A stretch of 64,000 nucleotides of DNA from Dorea sp. 5-2 (GTDB lineage: Bacteria > Bacillota > Clostridia > Lachnospirales > Lachnospiraceae): positions 317,523 to 381,522 of the forward strand of contig NZ_KE159748.1 of NCBI RefSeq assembly GCF_000403455.2. Direction: 5' to 3'. Below are positions 23,990-32,330 of this stretch, piece by piece. The translations under genes and the position numbers were made by a program. Positions within the stretch are counted from its first letter, which is position 1, and the number at the start of each line of letters is the position of its first letter. The notes beneath the pieces are model-generated. The model saw nothing but the letters and a program-made list of their open reading frames with translations, did not search any database and had not been told where the DNA came from.

Positions 23990-24199
23990 TGACAAAAAAT
24001 TTCGGCATTTTTTCATCTATTCTCTTATAATTCTTTCTTTTATGTCAAAAAAGTATACAAAGTCTTGTAGTGAAATTCCAAGAATCCCCACAAATCCATT
24101 TTTAGAAAATCTATATCTTGTGGTTAGCATGGACTGTCGAACGAAAATTGTGAATCATCCCACCATCTGACAAAATCTTTTTATGCCGGCTCGTATAAT
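23990..24199 (+). promoter_or_regulatory. Spo0A-type spoIIGA control region
   Basis: A 405-base gene-free region before spoIIGA. It holds a perfect 0A box tgtcgaa (24135-24141) and several near matches: tgacaaa at 23990 and 24168, tgtcaaa at 24043. The promoter reads ctgaca (24167-24172) and tataat (24194-24199), a spacer of 21 bases. A sigma-A promoter with an overlong spacer and Spo0A boxes is the hallmark of spoIIG in Bacillus subtilis, so activation by phosphorylated Spo0A is likely. The rest of the region is AT-rich with no visible gene. Confidence 0.7.
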
Positions 24200-24264
24200 T
24201 AAACTTGCTTAAGTACTAATTCGATTTTGTGTCACTTATCGTAGAAGAGGAAGGAAGGTGGAGC

Positions 24265-25092
24265 GTGCACTATGAATTATACATAGACGTATTCTTTCTG
24301 GTCAATGTTACGATGGATTATCTTCTTCTTGCGGTGATCCGTAAGTTGCTGGGGTGCCGGATCTCCCACGGACGTATCTGTCTTGGGGCGCTGTCCGGGG
24401 CGCTCCTTACCTGTCTGATCGTAGCGCTGCCGATTCCGTATACGTCTGTGAAATTCATACTGTTTCATGGTCTGGCAAATATTGTGATGATAAAGGCGGG
24501 ACTGGGGATCAAAGGGATGCGTGAGCTTGGCAAAGCTCTGATCCTGCTCTATGTCAGTGGATTCCTGACAGGCGGGGTATTCCAGTTCTTTGGACAGTAT
24601 GTACGGGTAGGGAGTGTTTTCTTCGTATTGGCGGTAATAAGTTATTATGTGGTATCCGGGATCCTGAGGCTGATCGTCTATCTGACCGGCAAGAATGAAT
24701 ACAGATGCCAGGTGATACTTCTGAAGGGAGAAAGGAGCCATAGGGTCGAGGCGTTGATCGATACAGGCAACAGCCTGAGAGATACGGTTACGGGGAAACC
24801 AGTCAGTATCATTGATAAGAAAGCAGCAAAGAAATTATGGGGAGAAAATGACATGACAGGAATACGTTATATTTCATATCACTCTATCGGAAAAGCGGAA
24901 GGTGTAATGCCATTGATCACGCTGGATGGGATGTATGTATGCAGAAAAGAAAAGGAATGGATTGAAAGACCGCTGGCGGCCATCTGTGAGGAGGATATGA
25001 CGGCTGACCGTTATGAGATGATTTTAAATCCTGATGTCTTAATAGGAGGAGTAGATTATGGTAATCAGAGTAGCAGTACCACATCAGTTTAA
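24265..25092 (+). CDS. spoIIGA: Sigma-E processing peptidase SpoIIGA
   Basis: A 275-residue membrane protease: five hydrophobic segments in the first 145 residues, then an aspartic-protease domain with the active-site LIDTGNSL at about residue 163-170. It cleaves the pro-sequence of sigma-E in the mother cell after septation. GTG 24265 ([14 protein letters not shown]) is chosen because family members start with this motif and because gaaggtggagc lies just before it; a GTG further upstream at 24229 adds a non-family extension. The 3' end overlaps sigE by 35 bases. Confidence 0.92.
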   Translation: MHYELYIDVFFLVNVTMDYLLLAVIRKLLGCRISHGRICLGALSGALLTCLIVALPIPYTSVKFILFHGLANIVMIKAGLGIKGMRELGKALILLYVSGFLTGGVFQFFGQYVRVGSVFFVLAVISYYVVSGILRLIVYLTGKNEYRCQVILLKGERSHRVEALIDTGNSLRDTVTGKPVSIIDKKAAKKLWGENDMTGIRYISYHSIGKAEGVMPLITLDGMYVCRKEKEWIERPLAAICEEDMTADRYEMILNPDVLIGGVDYGNQSSSTTSV

Positions 25093-25798
25093 GCTGAAAG
25101 TAGTTCCGGATCTCCGGACGTTATTTTTCCCGGATAAGAGGGATGTTCATTATATCGGCGGTTCGGATATATTGCCGGCTCCGCTGGACACGCGAGAAGA
25201 GACAGCCGCGATCAACGACCTTGGGTCAGAGGACGATGAGCGTGCAAGGAAGCTCCTGATCGAGCACAATCTGAGGCTGGTCGTATATATAGCGAAGAAA
25301 TTCGACAACACAGGGGTTGGTGTGGAAGATCTGATCTCGATTGGAACCATAGGATTGATCAAGGCGATCAATACATTCAATCCGGATAAGAATATCAAGC
25401 TGGCGACCTATGCGTCCCGCTGTATTGAGAATGAGATCCTGATGTATCTTCGGAGAAATAACAAGACGAAGATGGAGGTCTCCATAGACGAACCCCTGAA
25501 CGTGGACTGGGACGGCAATGAACTGCTCCTGTCGGATATCCTGGGGACGGAGGAGGATACGATCTATAAGGATCTGGAAAATGAGGTGGAGAGAAAGCTT
25601 CTTGTGAAAGCCCTGAACCGGCTGTCGGGAAGGGAGCGGACGATCATCAAGATGCGGTTCGGGCTTGGGATGCCGGACGGGGAGGAGAGGACTCAGAAAG
25701 AAGTGGCGGATATGTTGGGGATCTCGCAGTCTTACATATCAAGGTTGGAGAAGAAGATCATGCAGAGGCTGAAACGTGAGATGGTAAAATATTCATAG
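25058..25798 (+). CDS. sigE: RNA polymerase sporulation sigma factor SigE
   Basis: A 246-residue sigma-70 family factor. It has an N-terminal pro-sequence (about 25-30 residues with [10 protein letters not shown]), region 2 ([20 protein letters not shown] and [17 protein letters not shown]) and region 4 helix-turn-helix ([20 protein letters not shown]). It directs early mother-cell transcription; cotJ on the minus strand here is a known target type. Its start lies inside spoIIGA behind aggaggagtag, so translation is coupled. sigG, its usual downstream neighbour, is about 19 kb away. Confidence 0.95.
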   Translation: MVIRVAVPHQFKLKVVPDLRTLFFPDKRDVHYIGGSDILPAPLDTREETAAINDLGSEDDERARKLLIEHNLRLVVYIAKKFDNTGVGVEDLISIGTIGLIKAINTFNPDKNIKLATYASRCIENEILMYLRRNNKTKMEVSIDEPLNVDWDGNELLLSDILGTEEDTIYKDLENEVERKLLVKALNRLSGRERTIIKMRFGLGMPDGEERTQKEVADMLGISQSYISRLEKKIMQRLKREMVKYS

Positions 25799-25847
25799 TA
25801 AATCCCCGGGAAAGATGATATAATGAAAAGAAAAAGGGGATGAATGC

Positions 25848-27458
25848 ATGAGACTTAGCTTTATCGGGGCGGCTCACGAGGTAACCGGAAGCTGCCATTA
25901 CCTGAATGCATGCGGAAAGAACATTCTGATAGACTGCGGTATGGAGCAGGGGCCCGATCTGTATGAGAACCAGGAGATTCCGGTTCCGGCGAACCAGATT
26001 GATTTTGTTCTGCTGACACATGCACATATTGACCATTCGGGAAAGATCCCGCTTCTGTGCAAGCAGGGCTTTCAGGGGGAGATCGTTACCACTTTTGCGA
26101 CATCGGATCTATGTAATATTATGCTCCGTGACAGTGCGCATATTCAAGAATTTGAAGCAGAATGGCGTAACCGTAAGGGAAGGAGAAGCGGAGAGGAAGA
26201 GTTTGAACCGCTGTATACCATGGCGGACGCGGATGCGGCGATCAAGCTGCTGGCGCCGTGTGATTACGAACAGAGGATCACGCTGTGCGAGGGGATCGAC
26301 GTGCAGTTCCATGATATGGGACATCTGCTTGGATCGGCGAGTATTGAGGTCTGGGTGACGGAGGACGGGGTTACGAAGAAGATCGTGTTCTCCGGTGACG
26401 TGGGGAATGCCAACCAGCCGATCATCAAGGAACCTGTGAAGGTAAAGGACGCGGATTATATCGTGATCGAGTCTACATACGGAGACCGGACGCACGGGAC
26501 GGATCTGCCGGATTATGTAGGAGAATTTACGAGGATATTGAGGGAGACTTTCGCAAGAGGCGGGAATGTGGTGATCCCGTCATTTGCGGTGGGACGTACA
26601 CAGGAGATCCTGTATTTCATCCGTGAGATCAAGGCGAAGGATCTGCTGCCGGAGTTTCCTGGATTTGAGGTCTATGTGGACAGTCCTCTGGCGATCGGGG
26701 CGACCAACGTATTCAATAAGAACGTCAAGTCCTGCTTCGATGAAGAGGCTATGGCGTTGGTGGAACGGGGGATCAATCCGCTTCTGTTCCCGGGACTTAA
26801 GACGACGATCACAAGCGACGAATCAAGGATGATCAATTTTGATGAGAAGCCGAAAGTAATCCTCTCAGCGTCCGGTATGTGTGAGGCAGGGCGTATCCGG
26901 CACCATCTGAAACATAACCTGTGGCGCCGTGAGAGCACGATCTGTTTCGTAGGATACCAGGCAGTGGGGACGCTGGGGCGCAAGCTGATCGAAGGCGTGG
27001 AGAGTGTGAAGCTCTTCGGAGAGAATATCACGGTCAATGCAAAGATCGAGGTATTGCGGGGGATCAGCGGCCATGCGGATATGAATGGGCTGTTAGACTG
27101 GCTTAGCGGTTTCGGGAATACGCCGGAACGGGTGGTCGTGGTTCATGGAGAAGATACGGTTACGGATCATTTCGCGGAGCTGATAGAAGAGAAGTTCGGT
27201 TGTCCGGCATTTGCGCCGTATTCGGGCGGTACCATTGATCTGCTGACGAATGAGATCGTGACAGAGGGCATGAAGGTGCCGAAGAAGGCGGCGGAGAAAC
27301 CAGCCATCACACGCGCTGTCCATGCGTTCCAGCGTGTGGTTGCGGCGGCGAAGCGGCTGCTTGAGGTGGTATATAAGAACGAAGGGCTGGCGAACAAGGA
27401 GCTGGCGAAGTTCGAGACCCAGATCCAGAATCTGGCGGATAAATGGGATCGTGATTGA
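25848..27458 (+). CDS. Beta-CASP metallo-beta-lactamase-fold RNase-like hydrolase
   Basis: A 536-residue protein. The metallo-beta-lactamase Zn site is THAHIDHSG near residue 57, followed by FHDMGHLLGSAS and FSGDVG; the beta-CASP part has SFAVGRTQE, SASGMCEAGRIRHHL and the closing GISGHAD and VVVHGE motifs. Such proteins (YhgC/CPSF73-like) cut RNA, but a particular substrate is not known. The last 60 residues form a Lys/Ala-rich helical extension. It begins 50 bases after sigE with its own TATAAT (25819-25824). Confidence 0.85.
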   Translation: MRLSFIGAAHEVTGSCHYLNACGKNILIDCGMEQGPDLYENQEIPVPANQIDFVLLTHAHIDHSGKIPLLCKQGFQGEIVTTFATSDLCNIMLRDSAHIQEFEAEWRNRKGRRSGEEEFEPLYTMADADAAIKLLAPCDYEQRITLCEGIDVQFHDMGHLLGSASIEVWVTEDGVTKKIVFSGDVGNANQPIIKEPVKVKDADYIVIESTYGDRTHGTDLPDYVGEFTRILRETFARGGNVVIPSFAVGRTQEILYFIREIKAKDLLPEFPGFEVYVDSPLAIGATNVFNKNVKSCFDEEAMALVERGINPLLFPGLKTTITSDESRMINFDEKPKVILSASGMCEAGRIRHHLKHNLWRRESTICFVGYQAVGTLGRKLIEGVESVKLFGENITVNAKIEVLRGISGHADMNGLLDWLSGFGNTPERVVVVHGEDTVTDHFAELIEEKFGCPAFAPYSGGTIDLLTNEIVTEGMKVPKKAAEKPAITRAVHAFQRVVAAAKRLLEVVYKNEGLANKELAKFETQIQNLADKWDRD

Positions 27459-27465
27459 TCGGAGT

Positions 27466-27978
27466 ATGAGTACCAGGAGAGTTTTGAACGAAGAGTTCTG
27501 TCAGAAGCTTGTACAGACGGCAAGCCTTGCAGTGGGAAGAGACGTACTGGTTACCGACGAGCAGGGGATCATCCTTGCGAACAGCGACCGCACCAGGATC
27601 GGGGAAGTACATGAGGCGTCTTTAGAAGTGATGCGAAAGCAGGAGAAGATCTATCACGGGAATTATGAGGCGGGGCGGCTGAACGCCACCCTGCCCGGAG
27701 TTACGATGCCGCTGTTGGTGGATGGTGTGACGGTAGGCAGTATCGGGATCATCCGAAGGGCGGGACTTAAACCGGAGGATACTGGAGAAGCTGGCAGAGA
27801 TCTTTCGGAGTCCACAGGATTTCTTCTGTGTGAATGGGAACGGCAAATTCGTTAGCTGGCGGTTCAGCTGCCGGAAGAGGTCTGCCGTCAGGTGATGGAA
27901 GATAATTTTCAGAAGATCGCCGCATCGAAGAAGCCGGAGGAGGTTTTCAGGCTGATCATGTGCTGGTGCCAGTCTTGA
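27466..27978 (+). pseudogene. CdaR-type sugar-diacid regulator, truncated
   Basis: ATG 27466 opens 129 residues that match the N-terminal sugar-diacid recognition domain of CdaR regulators (LVQTASLAVGRDVLVTDEQG, NSDRTRIGEVHEAS, PLLVDGVTVGSIGIIRR). It stops at 27855; the GGDEF-like middle and C-terminal PucR-type helix-turn-helix are absent. In the same frame after the stop another 40 residues (QLPEEVCRQVMEDNFQKIAA) end at 27978; I cannot place them. An insertion sequence begins at 27985. A truncated regulator, probably without DNA-binding activity. Confidence 0.65.
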
Positions 27979-27984
27979 TTTAAT

Positions 27985-28011
27985 CTGTAACGATTTCAAA
28001 ATTAGGTATGC
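27985..28011. repeat. Left terminal inverted repeat of the IS
   Basis: Begins ctgtaacgattt and ends attaggtatgc. Differs from the right end only in the centre by a few bases and two extra bases. Confidence 0.85.
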
Positions 28012-28040
28012 TATGGGCGGCAGTATCTGACGCCCTATAG
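28011..28040 (-). repeat. Hairpin at the 3' end of the transposase gene
   Basis: ctatgggcg (28011-28019) can pair with cgccctatag (28031-28040) with one bulge. It covers the transposase stop codon (28035-28037). It may act as a terminator or protect the mRNA end, though the following T tract is weak. Confidence 0.45.
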
Positions 28041-29591
28041 CTTCAACTCCGTTAGGTCATTTGGACTGAACTTCATTTTCTCACACAATCGTTGAACGCT
28101 TTTCTTTATCGGATACACGATCCATTTTCCATCCATCTTCCCAGCCTTGATCTTTATAAGTGTCTGTGTCAGGTCTTTGTAAGATATGTTTTTGGATTCC
28201 CCAATGGAAGCAATCTCCTCAATTGCATTTACCCCGATGATAGTGGACAGATGGTTCAGGAACAGCCATGCTTCTTCTGTATAGTTGCTCCTCATATAGG
28301 ATGCTTCATAGGACATGGTATCTCCATATGTTTTAAAGAACTGTTCAATTGCCTGCCTCTGCTTGTATATGCTGTAGACCTGAAATGCATTTAAATCTAG
28401 TCGGTTTGTCTTTAAGGTAATGGTTCCCATTTCTTCTTTGTCCGCATAGGCTTCCCGGATCGTGATGGGCTCCAGCGCTTCCAGTTCCTCGTCAGTGAGG
28501 CGGCCTTTTCCTTTTGCCCTGCGCGCTGTTTCCCGCACTTTTTTCAATTCCATGGCATGGTTCTTCTTTTCCGTCCTCTTCGTGACATCCGCGATCTCCT
28601 GTGCCAACAGATCCGTGTCAAGGAATAAGTGGATATTGAACCCTTCCTCTGCAATGGTTAGGCTGTGTATCCCACGTCCGTTAAAACTGAAGGCTTCTTC
28701 ATATCCAAAGGGCGAGGCTGGGATATGCCCTTTTACAAAACGGTTTCCCCTTTTCAGAGGTATCACGTAATTAAGCCCACATTCCTCAAGCAAGGTGAAG
28801 CCGTTGTCACTCGCAAAGCCTTTATCGGCTATGACGGTACAGCTGTCCGTATGGGCGGTAGACTCTTTGAGTATGTCGGAGAAAGCGGAAACATCAAGGG
28901 TGCTCCCAAGGTATTGCTTATAATATACGGGATATCCGATGTCACCTCCCATGGTAAAAAGATATAGCAGGTTGATTTGCGGCTTGTAGCGCATCTTGGA
29001 ATCATATCCGCATTCTGCATTGTCTATGGTGCGAGATGCAGACAGAAGCCTGTGCCCATCAAATAAGAGGAAGCGTTCATGCTCGGCAACCATTTCCTGC
29101 ATATAGCCACGTATTGCGCCTCTCATCCTCCCTAAAGTGTTCAGGAATTCCGTGACGGCATTCGGCATGAAGGAGAGTCCCGGATAGAGATATGACAGGA
29201 TGCTGTCCTCATAATGGAGCTGCAGCCGCCGAAAACGGCAGTCATATATGGCACGGACAACCGCTGTCACGTAAATGGCTTCCCATAAATCAGGAAAATG
29301 TTTCTGCAGTCTGCTGCGCATCCATTCGCTCCGCTGGTAAATATAATTTACAGCTCCGACCTCCACCACATCATTGAGAACAGGATTGGCGCATCCACGC
29401 CTTGCCCTGCTTGGAACCAACCCCTGTTCGGTTATGCTGCCGAGAATTTTCCCTGACTTTTTTCTTGATCGACCGAGCTGTGGGTCATAAACATTACTCC
29501 GCTCATATAGATACCAATGTCCCCTGATATATTTGATTTCCGTATTGGCAGGCCGCACAAAATTCATTACATAATCGGGTTTCTCCATCAT
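28035..29591 (-). CDS. DDE transposase, IS4/IS1634-like
   Basis: A 518-residue transposase. The DDE triad can be read as Asp in LLFDGHRLL, Asp in VIADKGFASDNG and Glu in the YxxR...E signature YKQRQAIEQFFK, typical of the IS4 superfamily. A long insertion between the second Asp and Glu is usual for IS1634-type enzymes. ATG 29591 follows aaggagg, which lies inside one arm of a 36-bp palindrome, so translation may be repressed by that structure. The frame is intact. Confidence 0.88.
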   Translation of the reverse strand: MMEKPDYVMNFVRPANTEIKYIRGHWYLYERSNVYDPQLGRSRKKSGKILGSITEQGLVPSRARRGCANPVLNDVVEVGAVNYIYQRSEWMRSRLQKHFPDLWEAIYVTAVVRAIYDCRFRRLQLHYEDSILSYLYPGLSFMPNAVTEFLNTLGRMRGAIRGYMQEMVAEHERFLLFDGHRLLSASRTIDNAECGYDSKMRYKPQINLLYLFTMGGDIGYPVYYKQYLGSTLDVSAFSDILKESTAHTDSCTVIADKGFASDNGFTLLEECGLNYVIPLKRGNRFVKGHIPASPFGYEEAFSFNGRGIHSLTIAEEGFNIHLFLDTDLLAQEIADVTKRTEKKNHAMELKKVRETARRAKGKGRLTDEELEALEPITIREAYADKEEMGTITLKTNRLDLNAFQVYSIYKQRQAIEQFFKTYGDTMSYEASYMRSNYTEEAWLFLNHLSTIIGVNAIEEIASIGESKNISYKDLTQTLIKIKAGKMDGKWIVYPIKKSVQRLCEKMKFSPNDLTELKL

Positions 29592-29598
29592 GTCTACC

Positions 29599-29634
29599 TC
29601 CTTATAGCATACCTAATTAGGTATGCTATAAGGA
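29599..29634. promoter_or_regulatory. 36-bp perfect palindrome over the transposase ribosome site
   Basis: A perfect palindrome centred on aatt (between 29616 and 29617); each arm holds the 11-base gcatacctaat/attaggtatgc core also found in the terminal inverted repeats. One edge includes the aaggag of the transposase gene. It could be a DNA operator bound by the transposase itself or an RNA hairpin that hides the ribosome site. Confidence 0.7.
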
Positions 29635-29717
29635 TAGCACAAAACATCTAAGGAATCAATAAAAATGGCATATTTTAGGGGTTTTTTCGGTCTATGCCAA
29701 TTTAGTAATAGGTTATG

Positions 29718-29742
29718 GCATACCTAATTACAATCGTTACAG
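29718..29742. repeat. Right terminal inverted repeat of the IS
   Basis: Reads ggcatacctaatt then caatcgttacag; the complement matches the left end. Followed by tttaat, the target duplication. Confidence 0.85.
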
Positions 29743-29760
29743 TTTAATAAGTAGGTTTAG

Positions 29761-29798
29761 GAAGCAGATTCGCGGGCGTGCGGTCTGTTTCTTTTTTT
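29761..29798 (+). terminator. Terminator downstream of the IS
   Basis: Stem gaagcaga (29761-29768) / tctgtttc (29784-29791) followed by T7. It probably ended the transcription unit that the IS now separates from it. Confidence 0.65.
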
Positions 29799-29975
29799 GC
29801 TTCCTTCGATCCATGTAATCCGTCAAAAGATAGGAAAATAAAAAGTGTGATAAGTTTTTTTCAACCGGTTCGTAGGATTGCTTTTTTTGTGCAGCCTGCT
29901 ATTATTTAACCAGAAACAGAAAGAAATACATGGCAGAATGTATAAAACAAAAACGAAAAAGAGGAGGATTTCAAG

Positions 29976-30221
29976 ATGACAGGAAAGAAGATCGCAGTAT
30001 TGGGCGGAGGAAACGGAGCACACACGATGGCGGCAGAATTCACATTAAAGGGGCATACGGTAAATATGTATGAGATGCCGCTTACCAACGGTTTCATTGA
30101 TATCATCAATGTGGTACACGGCAAAGACTGGAGAATGGAAGGCTGTGACACGGCAGATCTTGGGATCGGTGGAATGGATAAGGAACAGCTTCTCAAATAC
30201 GTCCGCACAGGAGAAAGATAA
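29976..30221 (+). pseudogene. NAD/NADP octopine/nopaline dehydrogenase family, internal deletion
   Basis: An 81-residue frame. Residues 1-38 are a Rossmann start (KKIAVLGGGNGAHTMAAEFT then LKGHTVNMYEMP), the rest (DIINVVHGKDWRMEGCDTAD then LGIGGMDKEQLLKYV) is the C-terminal end of the same dehydrogenase family. A full protein has about 360 residues, so nearly 280 are missing in frame at about residue 40, including the catalytic domain. It has a good ribosome site (gaggagg). The product would be inactive. Marks a deletion scar. Confidence 0.65.
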
Positions 30222-30232
30222 AAGGTGGTGTT

Positions 30233-30351
30233 ATGGAGAATAGGAGGAATATCAACTGGGCGGCAGCCTTTAAGATCCCAGGAGCATTTGCCGCATACCA
30301 GATCGGCGCGGGCTTTGCCTCCGGACAGGAGACGATGTAGTATTTTGGTAC
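30233..30351 (+). pseudogene. YkvI-like transporter, N-terminal fragment with nonsense codon
   Basis: ATG 30233 opens WAAAFKIPGAFAAYQIGAGF then ASGQETM and a TAG at 30338-30340, after which the same frame goes on YFGTF. The GAGFASGQE motif with the following QYFG (Gln codon changed to stop) is the start of YkvI-type membrane transporters. Only about 40 residues remain before the sequence switches, in another frame, to eutS. Both a nonsense mutation and a deletion are visible. Confidence 0.5.
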
Positions 30352-30561
30352 ATTCTTACCATCACGCCGAGCGAAGCGGCGATCATCGGTGCGGAAGCAG
30401 CCACAAAGGCGGCGGCTGTGGAGATTGTATTCGTGGACCGCTTCTCCGGATCGCTGGTGGTCTGCGGAGATGTGGCGGGCGTGGAGGCTGCGCTTAGGGG
30501 AGTACTAGACACGCTCGGGCAGGCGCTGCATTTTACCTTGTCGGAGGTGACGCGGTCATGA
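30352..30561 (+). pseudogene. eutS: EutS/PduU-type microcompartment shell protein, C-terminal part
   Basis: The frame encodes ILTITPSEAAIIGAEAATKA then AVEIVFVDRFSGSLVVCGDV and a final VLDTLGQALHFTLSEVTRS. This matches the BMC domain of EutS (the hexameric ethanolamine-microcompartment shell protein) without its N-terminal 35-40 residues. No start codon or ribosome site in place. The stop overlaps the eutP start (atga), the natural eutS-eutP junction. The 5' part was lost in the same deletion that truncated the transporter. Confidence 0.7.
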
Positions 30562-31031
30562 AGAAGATCATGATGGTGGGGAAGAGCGGGTGCGGTAAGA
30601 CGACCTTAAGCCAGCGTCTGGCGGGCGAAGAGGTGACGTACCAAAAGACCCAGTCTACCCAGGTGGTTGGCGGCGATATATTAGATACGCCAGGAGAATA
30701 TCTGGAACAGAGACAGTTCTACAATGCTCTGGTGGTGACGGCGGTTTCGGCTGATGTGATCCTGCTTCTTGTGTCCGCCGTAGATGAACAGAATCCATTT
30801 CCGCCGTACCTTCACTCAATGTTCTGCGGGAAACCGGTCATCGGGATCATAACGAAGACGGATCTGGCAGAAGGACCGGAGCAGGTAGAGAGTGCGCGTA
30901 CATTTCTGGAGCTGGCGGGCGCAGAAGAGATCCTGCAGGTTGGATTCGGCAGCGAAGAAGGTGTCTGGTCATTGAAGGATAAGTTGAAGGATAAGACGGA
31001 AGAGGCTAAGATATGGGAAGATATTTTGTAA
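30558..31031 (+). CDS. eutP: EutP/PduV family microcompartment-associated GTPase
   Basis: A 157-residue small GTPase-like protein. P-loop GKSGCGKTT at residues 8-16, switch/G3 ILDTPGEYLE, G4 ITKTDL. EutP/PduV proteins accompany ethanolamine or propanediol microcompartments and may act as acetate kinase or in positioning. The gene is intact and overlaps the eutS remnant upstream (4 bases) and the alcohol dehydrogenase downstream (19 bases). Without other eut genes in the window, its function here is doubtful. Confidence 0.85.
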   Translation: MKKIMMVGKSGCGKTTLSQRLAGEEVTYQKTQSTQVVGGDILDTPGEYLEQRQFYNALVVTAVSADVILLLVSAVDEQNPFPPYLHSMFCGKPVIGIITKTDLAEGPEQVESARTFLELAGAEEILQVGFGSEEGVWSLKDKLKDKTEEAKIWEDIL

Positions 31032-32134
31032 AGCCAGAGATTTATATGGGAGCAGAGAGTCTTGGTGAGATTCTTAAGGATATAGGGAGCGCTTTTGTGG
31101 TTACGGACCCATTTATGAAGAAGAGCGGGATGATCGAATATGTAACTAAGGTACTGGATGGGCTCGCGATCCGTTACAGGATGTTTGCGGAAGTTTTGCC
31201 GGATCCGGACATTGCCGTTGTCAGTAGGGGAATGGCGATGATGACAGAGGCGAAGCCGCAGGCAATTATCGCTATGGGCGGGGGTTCTGCCATTGATGCC
31301 GCGAAGGCGATGAAGTATCTTCTTGTCAGTCAGGGACAGTGCCGTGAATGTAGGTTTGTTGCGATTCCCACTACAAGCGGGACAGGGACAGAGGTGAGCA
31401 GATTCTCGGTGATCAGCGACCCAAAGAAAGCGGCGAAGTATCCGCTGATCTCGGATGAGCTTCTGCCGGATGCGGCGATCCTGGATGTTCAGCTTACACT
31501 TAGTGTTCCGGCACAGATAACGGCAGATACGGGGATGGATGTCCTGACCCATGCCGTGGAGGCATACGTATCTGTGGACGCCGATGACTTTACAGATGCG
31601 GCGGCGGAGAAGGCGATCCGCCTGGTACGGGAGAATCTTCTGAAGGCATACCGGGAACCAGAGGATTGCGAGGCGCGCAGAAAGATGCACCATGCGTCAT
31701 GTCTGGCAGGCATGGCGTTCAGCAACGCGGGGCTTGGGCTGAATCACGGAATGGCTCATGCTCTGGGCGGCAGGTTCCATATTCCGCATGGGAGAGCCAA
31801 CGCGGTACTCCTTCCTTATGTGACGGAGTATAACAGCGGCTGCAGAAAGGAGCTGACATCCGCGGCGGTACGCTATGGGGCGATCGCAGAGCTTTTGGGG
31901 ATAGATGCGGCAGATCTGCGGCAGAGTGTTTTTAACGTCATCCGTATGATGAAGCGTATGTCTGAGCAGATGGGGATTCCGGACAGGATCTGTAAGCTTG
32001 GGATCTCAAGAGAAGATTTTACGGAAGCTCTTGATGAGCTTGTGAAAGGTGTATTAGAGGACGCCTGCACGGCTGCGAATCCGGTAAAATGTACGGCGCA
32101 GGATGTACGCAGGTTATTTCTGGAGGCATATTGA
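31013..32134 (+). CDS. Iron-containing alcohol dehydrogenase (EutG/PduQ-like)
   Basis: A 373-residue group III dehydrogenase. NAD-binding GGGSAIDAAKA, TSGTGTEVS, and the metal-ligand helices DVLTHAVEAYVS and NHGMAHALGG/HGRANAVLLP with His residues that bind iron. In microcompartment loci this type (EutG, PduQ) reduces acetaldehyde or propionaldehyde. It follows eutP with overlap, so it is probably part of a former eut/pdu operon. Frame is intact; C-terminus RLFLEAY complete. A terminator follows. Confidence 0.88.
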   Translation: MGRYFVKPEIYMGAESLGEILKDIGSAFVVTDPFMKKSGMIEYVTKVLDGLAIRYRMFAEVLPDPDIAVVSRGMAMMTEAKPQAIIAMGGGSAIDAAKAMKYLLVSQGQCRECRFVAIPTTSGTGTEVSRFSVISDPKKAAKYPLISDELLPDAAILDVQLTLSVPAQITADTGMDVLTHAVEAYVSVDADDFTDAAAEKAIRLVRENLLKAYREPEDCEARRKMHHASCLAGMAFSNAGLGLNHGMAHALGGRFHIPHGRANAVLLPYVTEYNSGCRKELTSAAVRYGAIAELLGIDAADLRQSVFNVIRMMKRMSEQMGIPDRICKLGISREDFTEALDELVKGVLEDACTAANPVKCTAQDVRRLFLEAY

Positions 32135-32169
32135 CAATGCGCCGACAAAATTGTAGATAAAAAAAGTAA

Positions 32170-32201
32170 TGCCTGAGCCTGACCGTTCAGGCATTTTTTT
32201 T
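32170..32201 (+). terminator. Terminator after the alcohol dehydrogenase
   Basis: Stem tgcctga (32170-32176) / tcaggca (32187-32193) and T8. It closes the eut remnant. Confidence 0.8.
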
Positions 32202-32236
32202 ATATAGAAGAAGGTTCTTCAAGGGGGTAAGCTGTC

Positions 32237-32265
32237 TTGACAATTGTATCGTGATTCCTCATAAT
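32237..32265 (+). promoter_or_regulatory. Sigma-A promoter of the YesMN-type pair
   Basis: ttgaca (32237-32242), 17-base spacer, cataat (32260-32265). Located 66 bases before the histidine kinase start. Confidence 0.65.
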
Positions 32266-32330
32266 ATAGATATCAACAGTCTGTCAAAGAGTATCGTACT
32301 ATAATTATAGTACAAGGGAGGAAGTGCCGG

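Larger units (their letters stand above)
27985..29742 (-). mobile_element. Complete IS4/IS1634-type insertion sequence
   Basis: A 1758-bp element. Imperfect terminal inverted repeats begin ctgtaacgatt and end attaggtatgc (27985-28011 on the left, 29718-29742 on the right, reversed). Both ends are flanked by the same six bases tttaat (27979-27984 and 29743-29748), the target-site duplication. One transposase gene on the minus strand fills it. Ends, duplication and open frame are all intact, so insertion was recent. Confidence 0.92.

Noticed and set aside
30225..30497. 90-codon frame over the transporter/eutS scar
   Set aside because: It is a different frame from both recognisable protein pieces and is rich in Arg/Gly/Cys, typical of a shadow frame.
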